From assembly GCF_036711975.1 (NCBI RefSeq), contig NC_091970.1, forward strand, positions 7,075,501-7,139,500: a DNA stretch of 64,000 nt. The letters run 5' to 3'. Made by a program: the position numbers and the translations under genes. The DNA comes from Onthophagus taurus. Lineage: Eukaryota > Arthropoda > Insecta > Coleoptera > Scarabaeidae. Shown here one piece after another: positions 45,264-57,308 of the stretch; position 1 is the first letter of the stretch; every line of letters begins with the position of its first letter. Below the pieces are notes generated by a model. The model ran no database searches and had not been told where the DNA came from. It worked only from the letters and a program-made list of their open reading frames with translations.

Positions 45264-46324
45264 GATCACTTTACTATGGCACGTTAACTTTTCAAAATTT
45301 GGAAGTACCATAACTTCATTTTTTTAAATGGCACCCCCCATATTTTATTTTTTAGTCGTCTTTGGTGTCTCATTCTACATCTTTTATATCCTATATGGCC
45401 CATACCTAATATTAATAGTTTGGGAGATAATTAGGGTTTTTTGAAAAATGCACACATATCATATGGATATTTAGCTTAGTGTGCCATGAAAAACAAGCCT
45501 TCTCAATGAGTTCTTGTCAAAGACTCACTTGTTTACGTCACTTGATGCATGTGAGCTAATAATTATCTGTTATGTCCCTTAATATTAGTACTGAAATGAG
45601 TTAAAATCGATAACAATAACGAAAGTAATATTTACACAAATCAAGAAATTCTTAATTTATTTTTTTTGCATGAAAAGCGCGACAAAGTTCGTAGTATGAT
45701 TCCCAGATCTTCTTTGGCAGCTCAAATTGAGGTGTTGGGACTGTGCTCGAAATAAGCCAAGGTATTCACCTCTTCCGTTGCATTATCTACTAAATTTTTT
45801 GGTTAGTTTAACACGTGATTAATTCGTCCAAAATGCAAAAAATTTGCTTCTATTCCTCTAAATTTACCTTTTGTCATCGGAGATAAATGTGGATAATTTT
45901 CATTAAACATTCTGCAAGTTCTATTAAGAACTTTGTCGCACTTTTAGTGCACAAAAAATAAATTATGGATTTCTTCATTTGTATAAACATTATTTACGTT
46001 ATTAATATCCATTTTAACTGGTTTTAGACTCACAAGCATCAAACAACCTAAATTAGACTTTGACGTTTATCAATAAGTCATTAAACATTTGTTTTCCATG
46101 GCACACTAGGTTAATTTCTATATGATATGTGAGCATTTTTCAAAAAACCCTAATTATTTCTCAAACTATTAATGTTAGGCATAGGACATATGGAATATAA
46201 AAGATGTAAAATGAGACGCCGAAGACGACTAAGTAATAAAATATGGGGGGTGCCATTTAAAAAAATAAAAAAATGTTATGGTGCTTCCAAATTTCGAAAG
46301 TTAACGTATCATAGTAAAGTGACC
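45264..46324. mobile_element. About 1.06-kb inverted-repeat element inserted in the 4.6-kb element
   Basis: The arms of about 235 bp start TCACTTTACTATG.CACGTTAAC and run through AAATGGCACCCCCCATATTTTATT to TAGTGTGCCATG. The inverse arm is 46,085-46,324. The core (45,500-46,080) has no recognised ORF. It interrupts the flanking TIR at CGTTTGGTCCAAAG. Confidence 0.75.
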
Positions 46325-46691
46325 AAACCAAAGAAATTGTATAACTAGAAGCACATATAAACACCAAAACTTGAAGCCAGCGTTCGATGTGTTTTGTTTA
46401 CGTTTTCACTCAGTGCAAAACGGGACGCGCTCAGATCGGACCGTCCGGCCGACGATCACCGAGTATTTCCGAACAGGCCAATCTTTTTATGGTTCCTTTG
46501 AAAATAAATTTACCTGATTAATGTTTATCCATGTTTACCGAACCCTAATAAATGAATAATTCTCTCCTAAGTAAACAAGGTTTGTGTGCGGATTTGTGTT
46601 TTGGCTTTGGCGAAGTTAACATTTTAGTAGTTCCGTAGTTTACACACTACAAGACTCACCTTTTTACAAAGAAAAATGGACTTAAAATATA

Positions 46692-47764
46692 CAGGGTGAT
46701 TCACATAAGAACCGACACAGAGCAGGGACATGTAGAGGACAATAAATTAAGATGATTTAACGCAACTTATCTCTATACTAAGTTGTACATCTGAGGAGTT
46801 ATAGGCCTTCAAAGTTGGCTCTTAAATTTTTAAAAAGTTCAATATCTTCGTAATACATTAAGCTAGAAAAACCAAATTTGGTCTACGTTATGAGTGTACC
46901 AAGGGTATTAATTGAACTCAATTGAGGCATTTCATAGGGTTGGGGTTTAAATTTTGACAGATTTTTTTAACCTTTTGGCGGATTTAATACATTATTACCT
47001 CATTTCATGTGGAATTTAATTCTAAAACTTTTTTTACTCTTATTATTTTTTCATCAATAATATCCTTTTAGTTCATAATAAACAATTTATTCCTAAAAAA
47101 GTTTTCGCCATCACCTTTCATTCTTGTCTTATGATCGATTTTAAAACCAAAAGTACTCAATTTTGACATTTTGGGGATTTTCTCTTTATCACTAGAAAAT
47201 CATTATGCCTAAACTAAATTTGTTTATGGATGATGTCTTTTTAGTTCATAATAAACAATTTATTCCTAAAATTACGTACAATTTCACAGCCGACTACTGA
47301 ATTTTCGATGATTTAAGTAGCATTAAGGAAATACGTGTCATTAGTTACTTAAGTTTTTTATGAAAACGACAATTTTTTTTTTAAATAATAAGAGTAAAAA
47401 AAGTTTTAGAATTAAATTCCACATGAAATGAGGTAATAATGTATTAAATCCATCTAAAGGTTAAAAAAATCTGTCCAAATTTAGGGGACCATCACCCTTA
47501 ATCAACCCTTTGAAATGCCTCAATTGGTCTCAATTTGCTACCAATTAATACCTTCGGTACACTCATAACGTATACCAAATTTGGTTTTTCTAGCTTAATA
47601 TATTACGAAGATATTGAACTTTTTAAAAATTTAAGAGCCAACTTTGAAGGCCTATAACTCCTCAGGGGTACAACTTAGTATAGAGATAAGTTGCGTTAAA
47701 TCATCTTAATTTATTGTCCTCTACATGTCCTTGCTCTGTGTCGGTTCTTATGTGAATCACCCTG
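46692..47764. mobile_element. 1073-bp TA-flanked foldback element with about 370-bp inverted ends
   Basis: The ends are CAGGGTGATTCACATAAGAACC and the inverse, with TA at 46690-46691 and 47765-47766. Arms 46692-47040 and 47386-47764 pair with scattered mismatches. The core of about 340 bp repeats TTAGTTCATAATAAACAATTTATTCC twice. There is no transposase; the TA target and CAGGGTG end suggest mobilisation by a Tc1/mariner-type enzyme. Confidence 0.85.
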
Positions 47765-49443
47765 TATTTTTCAATAGTCCGAAAAATATAGTATATTTTT
47801 CTGAAAAAAGATTTTATTCAAAATGATTTCAGTTTTCCTAAAGATAGAAAAAAAAATATTTAACTATAAATTGTCACAAAACTATTTAAGGATTTTTTTA
47901 GTGCAGTTAGGCGACGTTGTGGGTATTGTAACAATCATACTGCACTACAATTTGAACAAGAATACAGAAAACTATTAGTACATACCGGCAGTAAAGGGGC
48001 AGAATTTGGAAATGCAATTGCATGAGATTATACTAATATTTTAAATTGTTCATCAACACTCAAAAATAAAAATGATGAAATTGAAACACTGGACATTATA
48101 GACGTTGCGAACTTAGACAACATGCATTTAACTATCTAACTACTATTTTCTAAAAACTAATATTACTTGTCAATTTTGATTAAATATAGTAGAAGGAACT
48201 AGTAATATTTCCATGCTACAGATACAAAAGACATATGGGATTTATGACTAAAATTTCTGAGTTTGTAGTCAAACTTTACTTAATTAGAGAAAAAATTATT
48301 AGAGACTATAAACGACAAAATGTGTTATTCAATAACAAGAACATACTTTTAAAGTTAAGTAATTCCATTTTATTAAGTTTACCTCAAAACATTTATGATC
48401 TTTTTGAAGATCATGTGTATGATGATGCATGTTATTGATGGGCATGAAATACAATGTATAAAGTTAATAATAACAAAATTTAATAACGTAAAGTTATTTA
48501 ATGAAACCAAGTTAATAAATCAAGAACCTAGGCTTTGACATATGTTAAGTAAACAAATATTATTTTCCTATCAATGAGAGTTATTTTAAAACTTATATTT
48601 ATGAGTTAAGTTTTAAGTTTTTTGTTATGTAATAAAAATTTCTAAAAATACCAATGTTATTTGCAAATACAATATTTTTACTGCAGTATTTACCATGAAA
48701 GTACTGTAAAATTCTAATTATATCATCTTTAATTTACTTGTAAGAAATAAACTGTTCACAATTTATACGGTTACAATTATAAATTAATTAATCACAAAAG
48801 AACTCAAAGTTTACAGTCCTTAATAAACATTTCAACCATGCTCAATAAAAAAAAATAGTGATAATATACATTTCTTCATGTACGTCACTGTGTAAGTCTA
48901 ATTTTACCGAAACTATACACGCCACTGTCAGTGGGACCAATACCAAAACAAACACTCGAACGTTGGCTTCAATCTTGTATACGGGCGGAGATAGGCAATG
49001 CTGCTTCTAGTTATACAATTTCTTTGGACCAAACGATCTAGACAGCCGTTCTCGGCACCAAAACATGTTGTTTAAGCATGTTCTGAATCCTAAATTGATA
49101 TCTCAAAAATTGAGTGTTCTATGATTTTTTGAACAAATGTCCACTGGAGCAAATTTTTCTAGAAAAATTCGAATAACTCGAGAATTGCTGGTTCAAATTG
49201 CAAAAAGTAAAGTTATTTATAAACCTCCAAACAGACAAATCCAAATATGTAAAAATATACAGGGTATGCCATTTAAAAAAATAAAGTAGGTGGCGACTTC
49301 CGGTATAACCGGAAGTGCTAGAAATCTGAAAATATTTTAGATGAAGAGAACGTAATTGATAATACTTAAGTCTGCATTCTCAAATTTTTTGTTTGGCCAG
49401 AACCCCAGAAACGTCTAATGACCGGTCTCGCTGAGACACCCTG

Positions 49444-50235
49444 TATAGTCTTCTGCAAGCAGTATCTGCTCTTCAACTAGAAGAATCTAGTATTTTTTAG
49501 CAGTATATAGTCTTCTACCAACAGTATCTATATCTGAACCAGCAATATCTAGAAGCAACATAGTTTGTGACGTGAGAGCTTATCTTCGATTAATTTAAGT
49601 TTTAAAGTTTAATTATTTTTTTAATTTCTAAATATAAACACATTTCATCACTCAGCGCGATAAGGAAACACCGATTAAATTCGAGTATCACATCAAAACT
49701 AGTATTTCTAGCAAAATATAGTTGCCCAGCAACAGTATTCATACTTCAACCAGCAATATCTAGTATTTCTAGCAATATATAGTCATCCACCTACAGCATC
49801 TATAGCTTAATCATCGATATCTAGTATTTTTAGAAGTATATAATCTTCTGCCAGCAGTATCTACTCTTCAACTAGCAGCGTCTATTATTTTTTAGCAGCC
49901 TATAGCCTTTTCCCAACAGTATTTGTACCTTAACCATCGATATCTAGTATTTCTAGAAGTATACAGTTTTCTGCCGACAATATATAGTCTTCTGCAAGCA
50001 GTATCTGCTCTTCAACTAGAAGCATTTAGTATTTCTTAGCAGTATATAGTCTTCTACCAACAGTATCTATATCTGAACCAGCAATATCTAGAAGCAACAT
50101 AGTTTGTGACGTGAGAGCTTATCTTCGATTAATTTACGTTTTAAAGTTTAATTATTTTTTTAATTTCTAAATATAAACACATTTCATCACTCAGCGCGAT
50201 AAGGAAACACCGATTAAATTCGAGTATCACATCAA
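49444..50235 (+). repeat. 540-bp satellite, right block (about 1.5 units) running into the Cyt-b5-r promoter
   Basis: The unit phase resumes exactly where the left block stopped at 36596. The mark GAAGCAACATAG is at 49552 and 50091. The last unit ends AAATTCGAGTATCACATCAAAAC at 50239, just before the gene leader. Confidence 0.93.
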
Positions 50236-50263
50236 AACGAGCAAAGTCATTCCATAGTTAACA
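50091..50263 (+). promoter_or_regulatory. Promoter region of the first Cyt-b5-r gene, identical in kind to the satellite segment
   Basis: TGACGTGA (ATF/CREB-like) and TTATCT (GATA-like) lie near 50,106-50,123. A TATAAA is at 50172-50177, and CACTCAGCG follows about 20 bp later as a candidate initiator. The ATG is at 50264, so the leader would be about 60-70 nt. The activity of the motifs is inferred. Confidence 0.55.
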
Positions 50264-51731
50264 ATGCCGCCTAATACAGATGGTCCTAAATCATCGTTAG
50301 GGTTTAAATACCCTTCATTAAGAGATTGCCACTTAAAAACGTGTGATAATTGGTTAGAAGGGAAACGAATCGATGATAACATAAACGGTTTATGGAGAAT
50401 CCACGATAAATTGTACGATTTTAGTGATTTTATCAACTTACATCCGGGTGGGAAAGATTGGTTAATCCTAACTAAGGTAACAAATAAAATCAATTAATTT
50501 AATTAAAATTAATTAATTTAAATCGAAAGGGTACCGATATCACCGAAGCCTTTGAATGTCACCATTTAAATGGAAAAGCTGAAAATCTGCTTGGAAAGTA
50601 CCTAAAAAAATCGGCTAATTTCCCGAGGCAATCGCCGTTTACGTTTCAAGAAAACGGTTTTTATAGAACATTAAAAAAGCGGGTTCAAAATGAAATCAAA
50701 AATATCCCTGAATCTTATTCGCACAAATCGAAAATGATTATCGATACGATTTTTGTTATCTTTATGATTACCTCGTTATTGGCGAATTCGCAAAAATCTT
50801 ATTTTTTTGGGATTATAGCTGGGGTTAGTTTGAATTTCCTCGCGATTGCCGCGCATAATTTTTTCCACCAAAAAGATAACTTTAGGATGTATTATTTTGA
50901 TTTAACGTTGATGTCTTCGCGTGATTGGCGGGTTAGCCACGCTTTGAGTCATCATCTTTTTCCTAATACAATCAACGATTTGGAGATATCCGCTTTAGAA
51001 CCGTTTTTGCAATATTTGCCACATCAAAAAAATTTCGTTGCTAGATATTTATCTTGGATTTATTCCCCGATTTTTTATACGGTTGTTTTTACAGCTTCTT
51101 CTATAAGAATGTAAGTAATTCAAAATCAAATTATATTATACGTATAATATTTTTTTGATTTAATTTTTAGGATCGTCCAATTAATTAAATATAAAAAATT
51201 ACCAAGAAAAGAAAATTTTCTTCCAATTCTTTATTTCTTTTTAATTTATTTTGGTTCAAACATTACTTTTATGGAAACCTTAAAAACATTCTTTTTCATT
51301 CAAAGCGTTGCGAGTTTATTTTTCGGAATTATCGGAATAAACGCGGCACATCATCACCCAGATATTTTCCATGACGGCGATGCATCAAGGTAAATATCTC
51401 TATAAAATAAACACATTTTAATTGGCGTCGTTTAAGGTCACAAACAAATTTAGATTGGGGAATCCATCAATTAGACGCTGTGATGGATCGAAAGGAAATT
51501 TTAGGGTCGCATTTTTGGGTTTTATTGTCTTTTGGCGATCATGGATTACACCATCTTTTCCCTACTATTGATCATGGAAAGCTCGGAAAATTATATCCGA
51601 TTTTACAAAAGACTTGTAAAGAATTCGGGGTCGAGTTGAAATTAAATACTATCTGGGGATTAACTTTCGGACAGTTTAAACAATTATCGAGAATAGAACC
51701 GAATCGGAAACCACTTAAAACAATTTTGTAA
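50264..51731 (+). CDS. Cyt-b5-r: Cytochrome b5-related desaturase-like protein, gene 1 (435 aa)
   Basis: The exons are 50264-50476, 50530-51110, 51171-51389 and 51437-51731 (TAA 51729-51731), and all junctions keep frame. The length of 435 aa is close to Drosophila Cyt-b5-r. The N-terminal cytochrome b5 domain has the heme-binding HPGGKDW motif (residues about 61-67) and a second His in AFECHHL. The membrane desaturase part has His boxes HNFFHQKDN, SHALSHHLFPN, INAAHHHPDIFHDGD and DHGLHHLFPTIDH, with hydrophobic segments between them. The family is diiron, ER-bound and fatty-acid-desaturase-like; its substrate in insects is uncertain. A tandem paralogue lies 5.6 kb downstream, and the promoter is shared with a satellite unit. 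Confidence 0.9.
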
Positions 51732-51761
51732 TTTATATAAAAACTGGTTTGTGTAAAAAGA

Positions 51762-51767
51762 AATAAA
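51762..51767 (+). terminator. Polyadenylation signal of Cyt-b5-r gene 1
   Basis: AATAAA lies 31 nt after the stop codon and is followed by a T-rich stretch (TCTATTTTTTC). Confidence 0.6.
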
Positions 51768-51909
51768 TTATCTATTTTTTCTATTAATCCTACTCACTTT
51801 GTATTGACCTAAACGTCATTTTTAATTTTAGAGTTGGTACCAATTATGTATGTTTTGTCGCCACGGTTAAGAACTTAATATCTTACACATCTTAATACTC
51901 TAATCAATG

Positions 51910-54900
51910 CTACGTTGATTTATATAGGGCTATTTAGTCTTTTGCTAGCAGTATCTACTCTTCAATTAGCAGCATCTAGTATTTTTAGCTGTATATAGTC
52001 TTCTACTAGCGGTATCTATACTTCAATCATCGAAATCTAGTATTTCTAGCAATATATAGTCTTCTGTCAGCAGTATATTGATTTTTGCGAACAATATTTA
52101 TACCTCAACCATCGATATCTAGTATTTCTAACAGTATATAATGTTCTACCAGCAGTATATAGTCTTTTGCCACCAGTATCTATACTTCAATCAGCGATAT
52201 CTAGTATTTCTAGCAATATATAGTCTTCTACTAACAGTATCTATACTTCAACTATCGATATCTAGTATTTCTAGCAGTATATAATGTTCTACCAGCAGTA
52301 TATAGTCTTTTACCACCAGTATCTATACTTCAATCAGCGATATCTAGTATTTCTAGCAATATATAGTCTTCTACTAACAGTATCTATACTTCAACTATCG
52401 ATATCTAGTATTTCTAGCAGTATATAATGTTCTACCAGCAGTATGTAGTCTTTTGCTACCAGTATCTATACTTCAACCAGCGATATGTAGTATTTTTAGC
52501 AATATATAGTCTTCTGTCAGCAGTATATAGTCTTCTATTAACAGTATCTATAATTCAACCATGGATATCTCGTATTTCTAGCAGTATATAATGTTTTACC
52601 AGCAATATATAGTCTTTTGCCACCAGTATTTATAGTTCAACCAGCGATATCTAGCATTTCTAGCAGTATTTAATGTTTTACCAGCAGTATATAGTCTTTT
52701 ACCACCAGTATCTATATTTCAATCAGCGATATCTAGTATTTCTAGCAATATATAGTCTTCTATCAGCAGTATATAATCTTCTACTAACAGTATCTATACT
52801 TCAATCAGCGATATCTAATATTTCTAGCAATATATAGTCTTCTGTCAGCAATATATAATCTTCTACTAACAGTATCTATACTTCAACTATCGATATCTAG
52901 TATTTCTAGCAGTATATAATGTTCTACCAGCAGTATATAGTCTTTTGCTACCAGTATCTATACTTCAATCAGCGATATCTAGTATTTCTAGCAATATATA
53001 GTCTTCTGTCAGCAGTATATAGTCTTCTACTAACAGTATCTATACTTCAACTATCGATATCTAGTATTTCTAGCAGTATATAATGTTCTACCAGCAGTAT
53101 ATAGTCTTTTGCTACCAGTATCTATACTTCAACCAGCGATATGTAGTATTTTTAGCAATATATAGTCTTCTGTCAGCAGTATATAGTCTTCTATTAACAG
53201 TATCTATAATTCAACCATGGATATCTCGTATTTCTAGCAGTATATAATGTTTTACCAGCAATATATAGTCTTTTGCCACCAGTATTTATAGTTCAACCAG
53301 CGATATCTAGCATTTCTAGCAGTATTTAATGTTTTACCAGCAGTATATAGTCTTTTACCACCAGTATCTATATTTCAATCAGCGATATCTAGTATTTCTA
53401 GCAATATATAGTCTTCTATCAGCAGTATATAATCTTCTACTAACAGTATCTATACTTCAATCAGCGATATCTAATATTTCTAGCAATATATAGTCTTCTG
53501 TCAGCAATATATAATCTTCTACTAACAGTATCTATACTTCAACTATCGATATCTAGTATTTCTAGCAGTATATAATGTTCTACCAGCAGTATATAGTCTT
53601 TTACCACCAGTATCTATACTTCAATCAGCGATATCGAGTATTTCTAGCAGTATATAATGTTCTACCAGCAGTATATAGTCTTTTGCTACCAGTATCTATA
53701 CTTCAACCAGCGATATGTAGTATTTCTAGCAACATATAGTCTTCTGTCAGCAGTATATAGTCTTCTACTAATAGTATCTATAATTCAACCATCGATATCT
53801 AGTATTTCTAGCAGTATATAATGTTCTACCAGCAGTATATAGTCTTTTACCACCAGTATCTATATTTCAACCAGCGATATGTAGTATTTCTAGCAATATA
53901 TAGTCTTCTGTCAGCAGTATATAGTCTTCTACTAATAGTATCTATAATTCAACCATCGATATCTCGTATTTCTAGCAGTATATAATGTTTTACCAGCAAT
54001 ATATAGTCTTTTGCCACCAGTATTTATAGTTCAACCAGCGATATCTAGCATTTCTAGCAGTATTTAATGTTCTATCAGCAGTATATAGTCTTCTACTAAC
54101 AGTATCTATACTTCAATCAGCGCTATCTAATATTTCTAGCAATGTATAGTCTTCTGTCAGCAATATATAATCTTCTACTAACAGTATCTATACTTCAACT
54201 ATCGATATCTAGTATTTCTAGCAGTATATAATGTTCTACCAGCAGTATATAGTCTTTTGCTACCAGTATCTATACTTCAACCAGCGATATGTAGTATTTT
54301 TAGCAATATATAGTCTTCTGTCAGCAGTATATAGTCTTCTATTAACAGTATCTATAATTCAACCATGGATATCTCGTATTTCTAGCAGTATATAATGTTT
54401 TACCAGCAATATATAGTCTTTTGCCACCAGTATTTATAGTTCAACCAGCGATATCTAGCATTTCTAGCAGTATTTAATGTTTTACCAGCAGTATATAGTC
54501 TTTTACCACCAGTATCTATATTTCAATCAGCGATATCTAGTATTTCTAGCAATATATAGTCTTCTATCAGCAGTATATAATCTTCTACTAACAGTATCTA
54601 TACTTCAATCAGCGATATCTAATATTTCTAGCAATATATAGTCTTCTGTCAGCAATATATAATCTTCTACTAACAGTATCTATACTTCAACTATCGATAT
54701 CTAGTATTTCTAGCAGTATATAATGTTCTACCAGCAGTATATAGTCTTTTACCACCAGTATCTATACTTCAATCAGCGATATCGAGTATTTCTAGCAGTA
54801 TATAATGTTCTACCAGCAGTATATAGTCTTTTGCTACCAGTATCTATACTTCAACCAGCGATATGTAGTATTTCTAGCAACATATAGTCTTCTGTCAGCA

Positions 54901-56795
54901 GTATATAGTCTTCTACTAATAGTATCTATAATTCAACCATCGATATCTAGTATTTCTAGCAGTATATAATGTTCTACCAGCAGTATATAGTCTTTTACCA
55001 CCAGTATCTATATTTCAACCAGCGATATGTAGTATTTCTAGCAATATATAGTCTTCTGTCAGCAGTATATAGTCTTCTACTAATAGTATCTATAATTCAA
55101 CCATCGATATCTCGTATTTCTAGCAGTATATAATGTTTTACCAGCAATATATAGTCTTTTGCCACCAGTATTTATAGTTCAACCAGCGATATCTAGCATT
55201 TCTAGCAGTATTTAATGTTCTATCAGCAGTATATAGTCTTCTACTAACAGTATCTATACTTCAATCAGCGCTATCTAATATTTCTAGCAATGTATAGTCT
55301 TCTGTCAGCAATATATAATCTTCTACTAACAGTATCTATACTTCAACTATCGATATCTAGTATTTCTAGCAGTATATAATGTTCTACCAGCAGTATATAG
55401 TCTTTTGCTACCAGTATCTATACTTCAACCAGCGATATGTAGTATTTCTAGCAATATATAGTCTTCTGTCAGCAGTATATAGCCTTTTACTAATAGTATC
55501 TATAATTCAACCATCGATATCTCGTATTTCTAGCAGTATGTAATGTTTTACCAGCAATATATAGTCTTTTGCCACCAGTATTTATAGTTCAACCAGCGAT
55601 ATCTAGCATTTCTAGCAGTATTTAATGTTCTACCAGCAGTATATAGTCTTTTACCACCAGTATCTATATTTCAATCAGCGATATCTAGTATTTCTAGCAA
55701 TATATAGTCTTCTATCAGCAGTATATAATCTTCTACTAACAGTATCTATACTTCAATCAGCGATATCTAATATTTCTAGCAATATATAGTCTTCTGTCAG
55801 CAATATATAATCTTCTACTAACAGTATCTATACTTCAACTATCGATATCTAGTATTTCTAGCAGTATATAATGTTCTACCAGTAGTATATAGTCTTTTAC
55901 CACCAGTATCTATACTTCAATCAGCGATATCTACTATTTCTAGCAATATATAGTCTTCTGTCAGCAGTATATAGTCTTCTACTAACAGTATCTATACTTC
56001 AACTATCGATATCTAGTATTTCTAGCAGTATATAATGTTCTACCAGCAGTATATAGTCTTTTGCTACCAGTATCTATACTTCAACCAGCGATATGTAGTA
56101 TTTCTAGCAATATATAGTCTTCTGTCAGCAATATATAGTCTTCTACTAACAGTATCTATAATTCAACCATCGATATCTCGTATTTCTAGCAGTATATAAT
56201 GTTTTACCAGCAATATATAGTCTTTTGCCACCAGTATTTATAGTTCAACCAGCGATATCTAGCATTTCTAGCAGTATTTAATGTTCTACCAGCAGTATAT
56301 AGTCTTTTACCACCAGTATCTATATTTCAATCAGCGATATCTAGTATTTCTAGCAATATATAGTCTTCTATCAGCAGTATATAATCTTCTACTAACAGTA
56401 TCTATACTTCAATCAGCGATATCTAATATTTCTAGCAATATATAGTCTTCTGTCAGCAATATATAATCTTCTACTAACAGTATCTATACTTCAGCTATCG
56501 ATATCTAGTATTTCTAGCAGTATATAATGTTCTACCAGCAGTATATAGTCTTTTACCACCAGTATCTATACTTCAATCAGCGATATCTAGTATTTCTAGC
56601 AGTATATAATGTTCTACCAACAGTATATAGTCTTTTGCTACCAGTATCTATACTTCAACCAGCGATATGTAATATTTTTAGCAATATATAGTCTTCTGTC
56701 AGCAGTATATAGTCTTCTACTAACAGTATCTATAATTCAATCATCGATATCTCGTACTTCTAGCAGCATATCCACCAACAGTATTTAGGCTTCAA
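51910..56795 (+). repeat. 4.9-kb higher-order minisatellite between the two Cyt-b5-r genes
   Basis: It is built from CAGTATCTATACTTCAACCAGC, GATATCTAGTATTTCTAGCA, ATATATAGTCTTCTGTCAGC and ATAATGTTCTACCAGC words in a fixed order. Larger blocks repeat: GATATCGAGTATTTC at about 53,625 and 54,771 (1146 bp apart), and TCTATTAACAG near 52,534, 53,191 and 54,338 (657 and 1147 bp). The same words make up the non-promoter part of the 540-bp satellite. Confidence 0.92.
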
Positions 56796-57308
56796 CCAGC
56801 AATGCAGTTTCTAAGGGGAAAGGTGAATTATTAGAGTCGTTTTGACTCATCTGTATTTTCTCTTGTTGGATTCCCGTTCTCTTTTTATTGCAAAATCTTT
56901 CCTTAGGATCTCAAAATATTAAATGAGAAAATAATTGATTAGTTTAGATGACGTTTATTGTTACCCAAGTTGCAAAAAGGTCTAAAACACACCATTAAAA
57001 ATATTGAAGTGCAAACACGTTACATTAACATGTTTGTTTGATATTTATTTTCTTTTTATGTTGTTATTTGTTATTTATAGCAATTTCTCTGTAATTGAAG
57101 AATAAAAAGAATTGTTAAAAATTCAAGGTAAAACGTTTAAATAGTGGATGACTTTGCAAATATCGAAAATAATCGGCCAGTTGTTGTTTAATATTGATGC
57201 AAATCAGTCATAATTTTTAAAAGATTCAATATGATAGGGAGAGAATCACAAAGTTTTAAAGGTTTTTAGTTATTAAAAAAATTTGGTTATTTTATATTAA
57301 CTTTATAG
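56796..57308. other. Upstream region of Cyt-b5-r gene 2; first exon not located
   Basis: AT-rich. An acceptor-like ATTTATAG near 57,080 followed by AAG|GTAAAA near 57,128 could be a leader exon. No in-frame ATG joins 57309, so the start codon of gene 2 must lie in an exon I cannot place here. Confidence 0.35.

Larger units (their letters stand above)
36597..49443. mobile_element. 12.85-kb nest of DNA transposons inserted in the 540-bp satellite
   Basis: The left end is CAGGGTGTATTATACCGG and the right end is the inverse (CCGGTCTCGCTGAGACACCCTG). TA is duplicated at 36595-36596 and 49444-49445. Removing the nest and one TA restores the satellite word CAATATATAGTC exactly. Both ends belong to the same family as the copy starting at 44845. 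Inside are at least six further elements or fragments, listed separately. Confidence 0.8.
44845..49443. mobile_element. 4.6-kb element with about 500-bp inverted ends, host to two further insertions
   Basis: The left end CAGGGTGTCTCAGCGAGACC (TA at 44843-44844) and the right end at 49443 are inverted over about 390 bp. After the nested insertion at 45264-46324 the homology resumes (GAAATTGTATAACTAGAAGC, then GAAGCCA.CGTTCGA). This gives inverted ends of about 500 bp. From 47,765 to 49,000 there is no recognised transposase; a 67-codon frame at 48235-48438 is of unknown origin. Confidence 0.75.

Noticed and set aside
36597..49443. A single giant cargo-carrying transposon (Maverick or Starship type) or an integrated virus
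   Set aside because: No polymerase, integrase, capsid or captain-type gene is present. The content is a stack of small DNA elements, each with its own ends.
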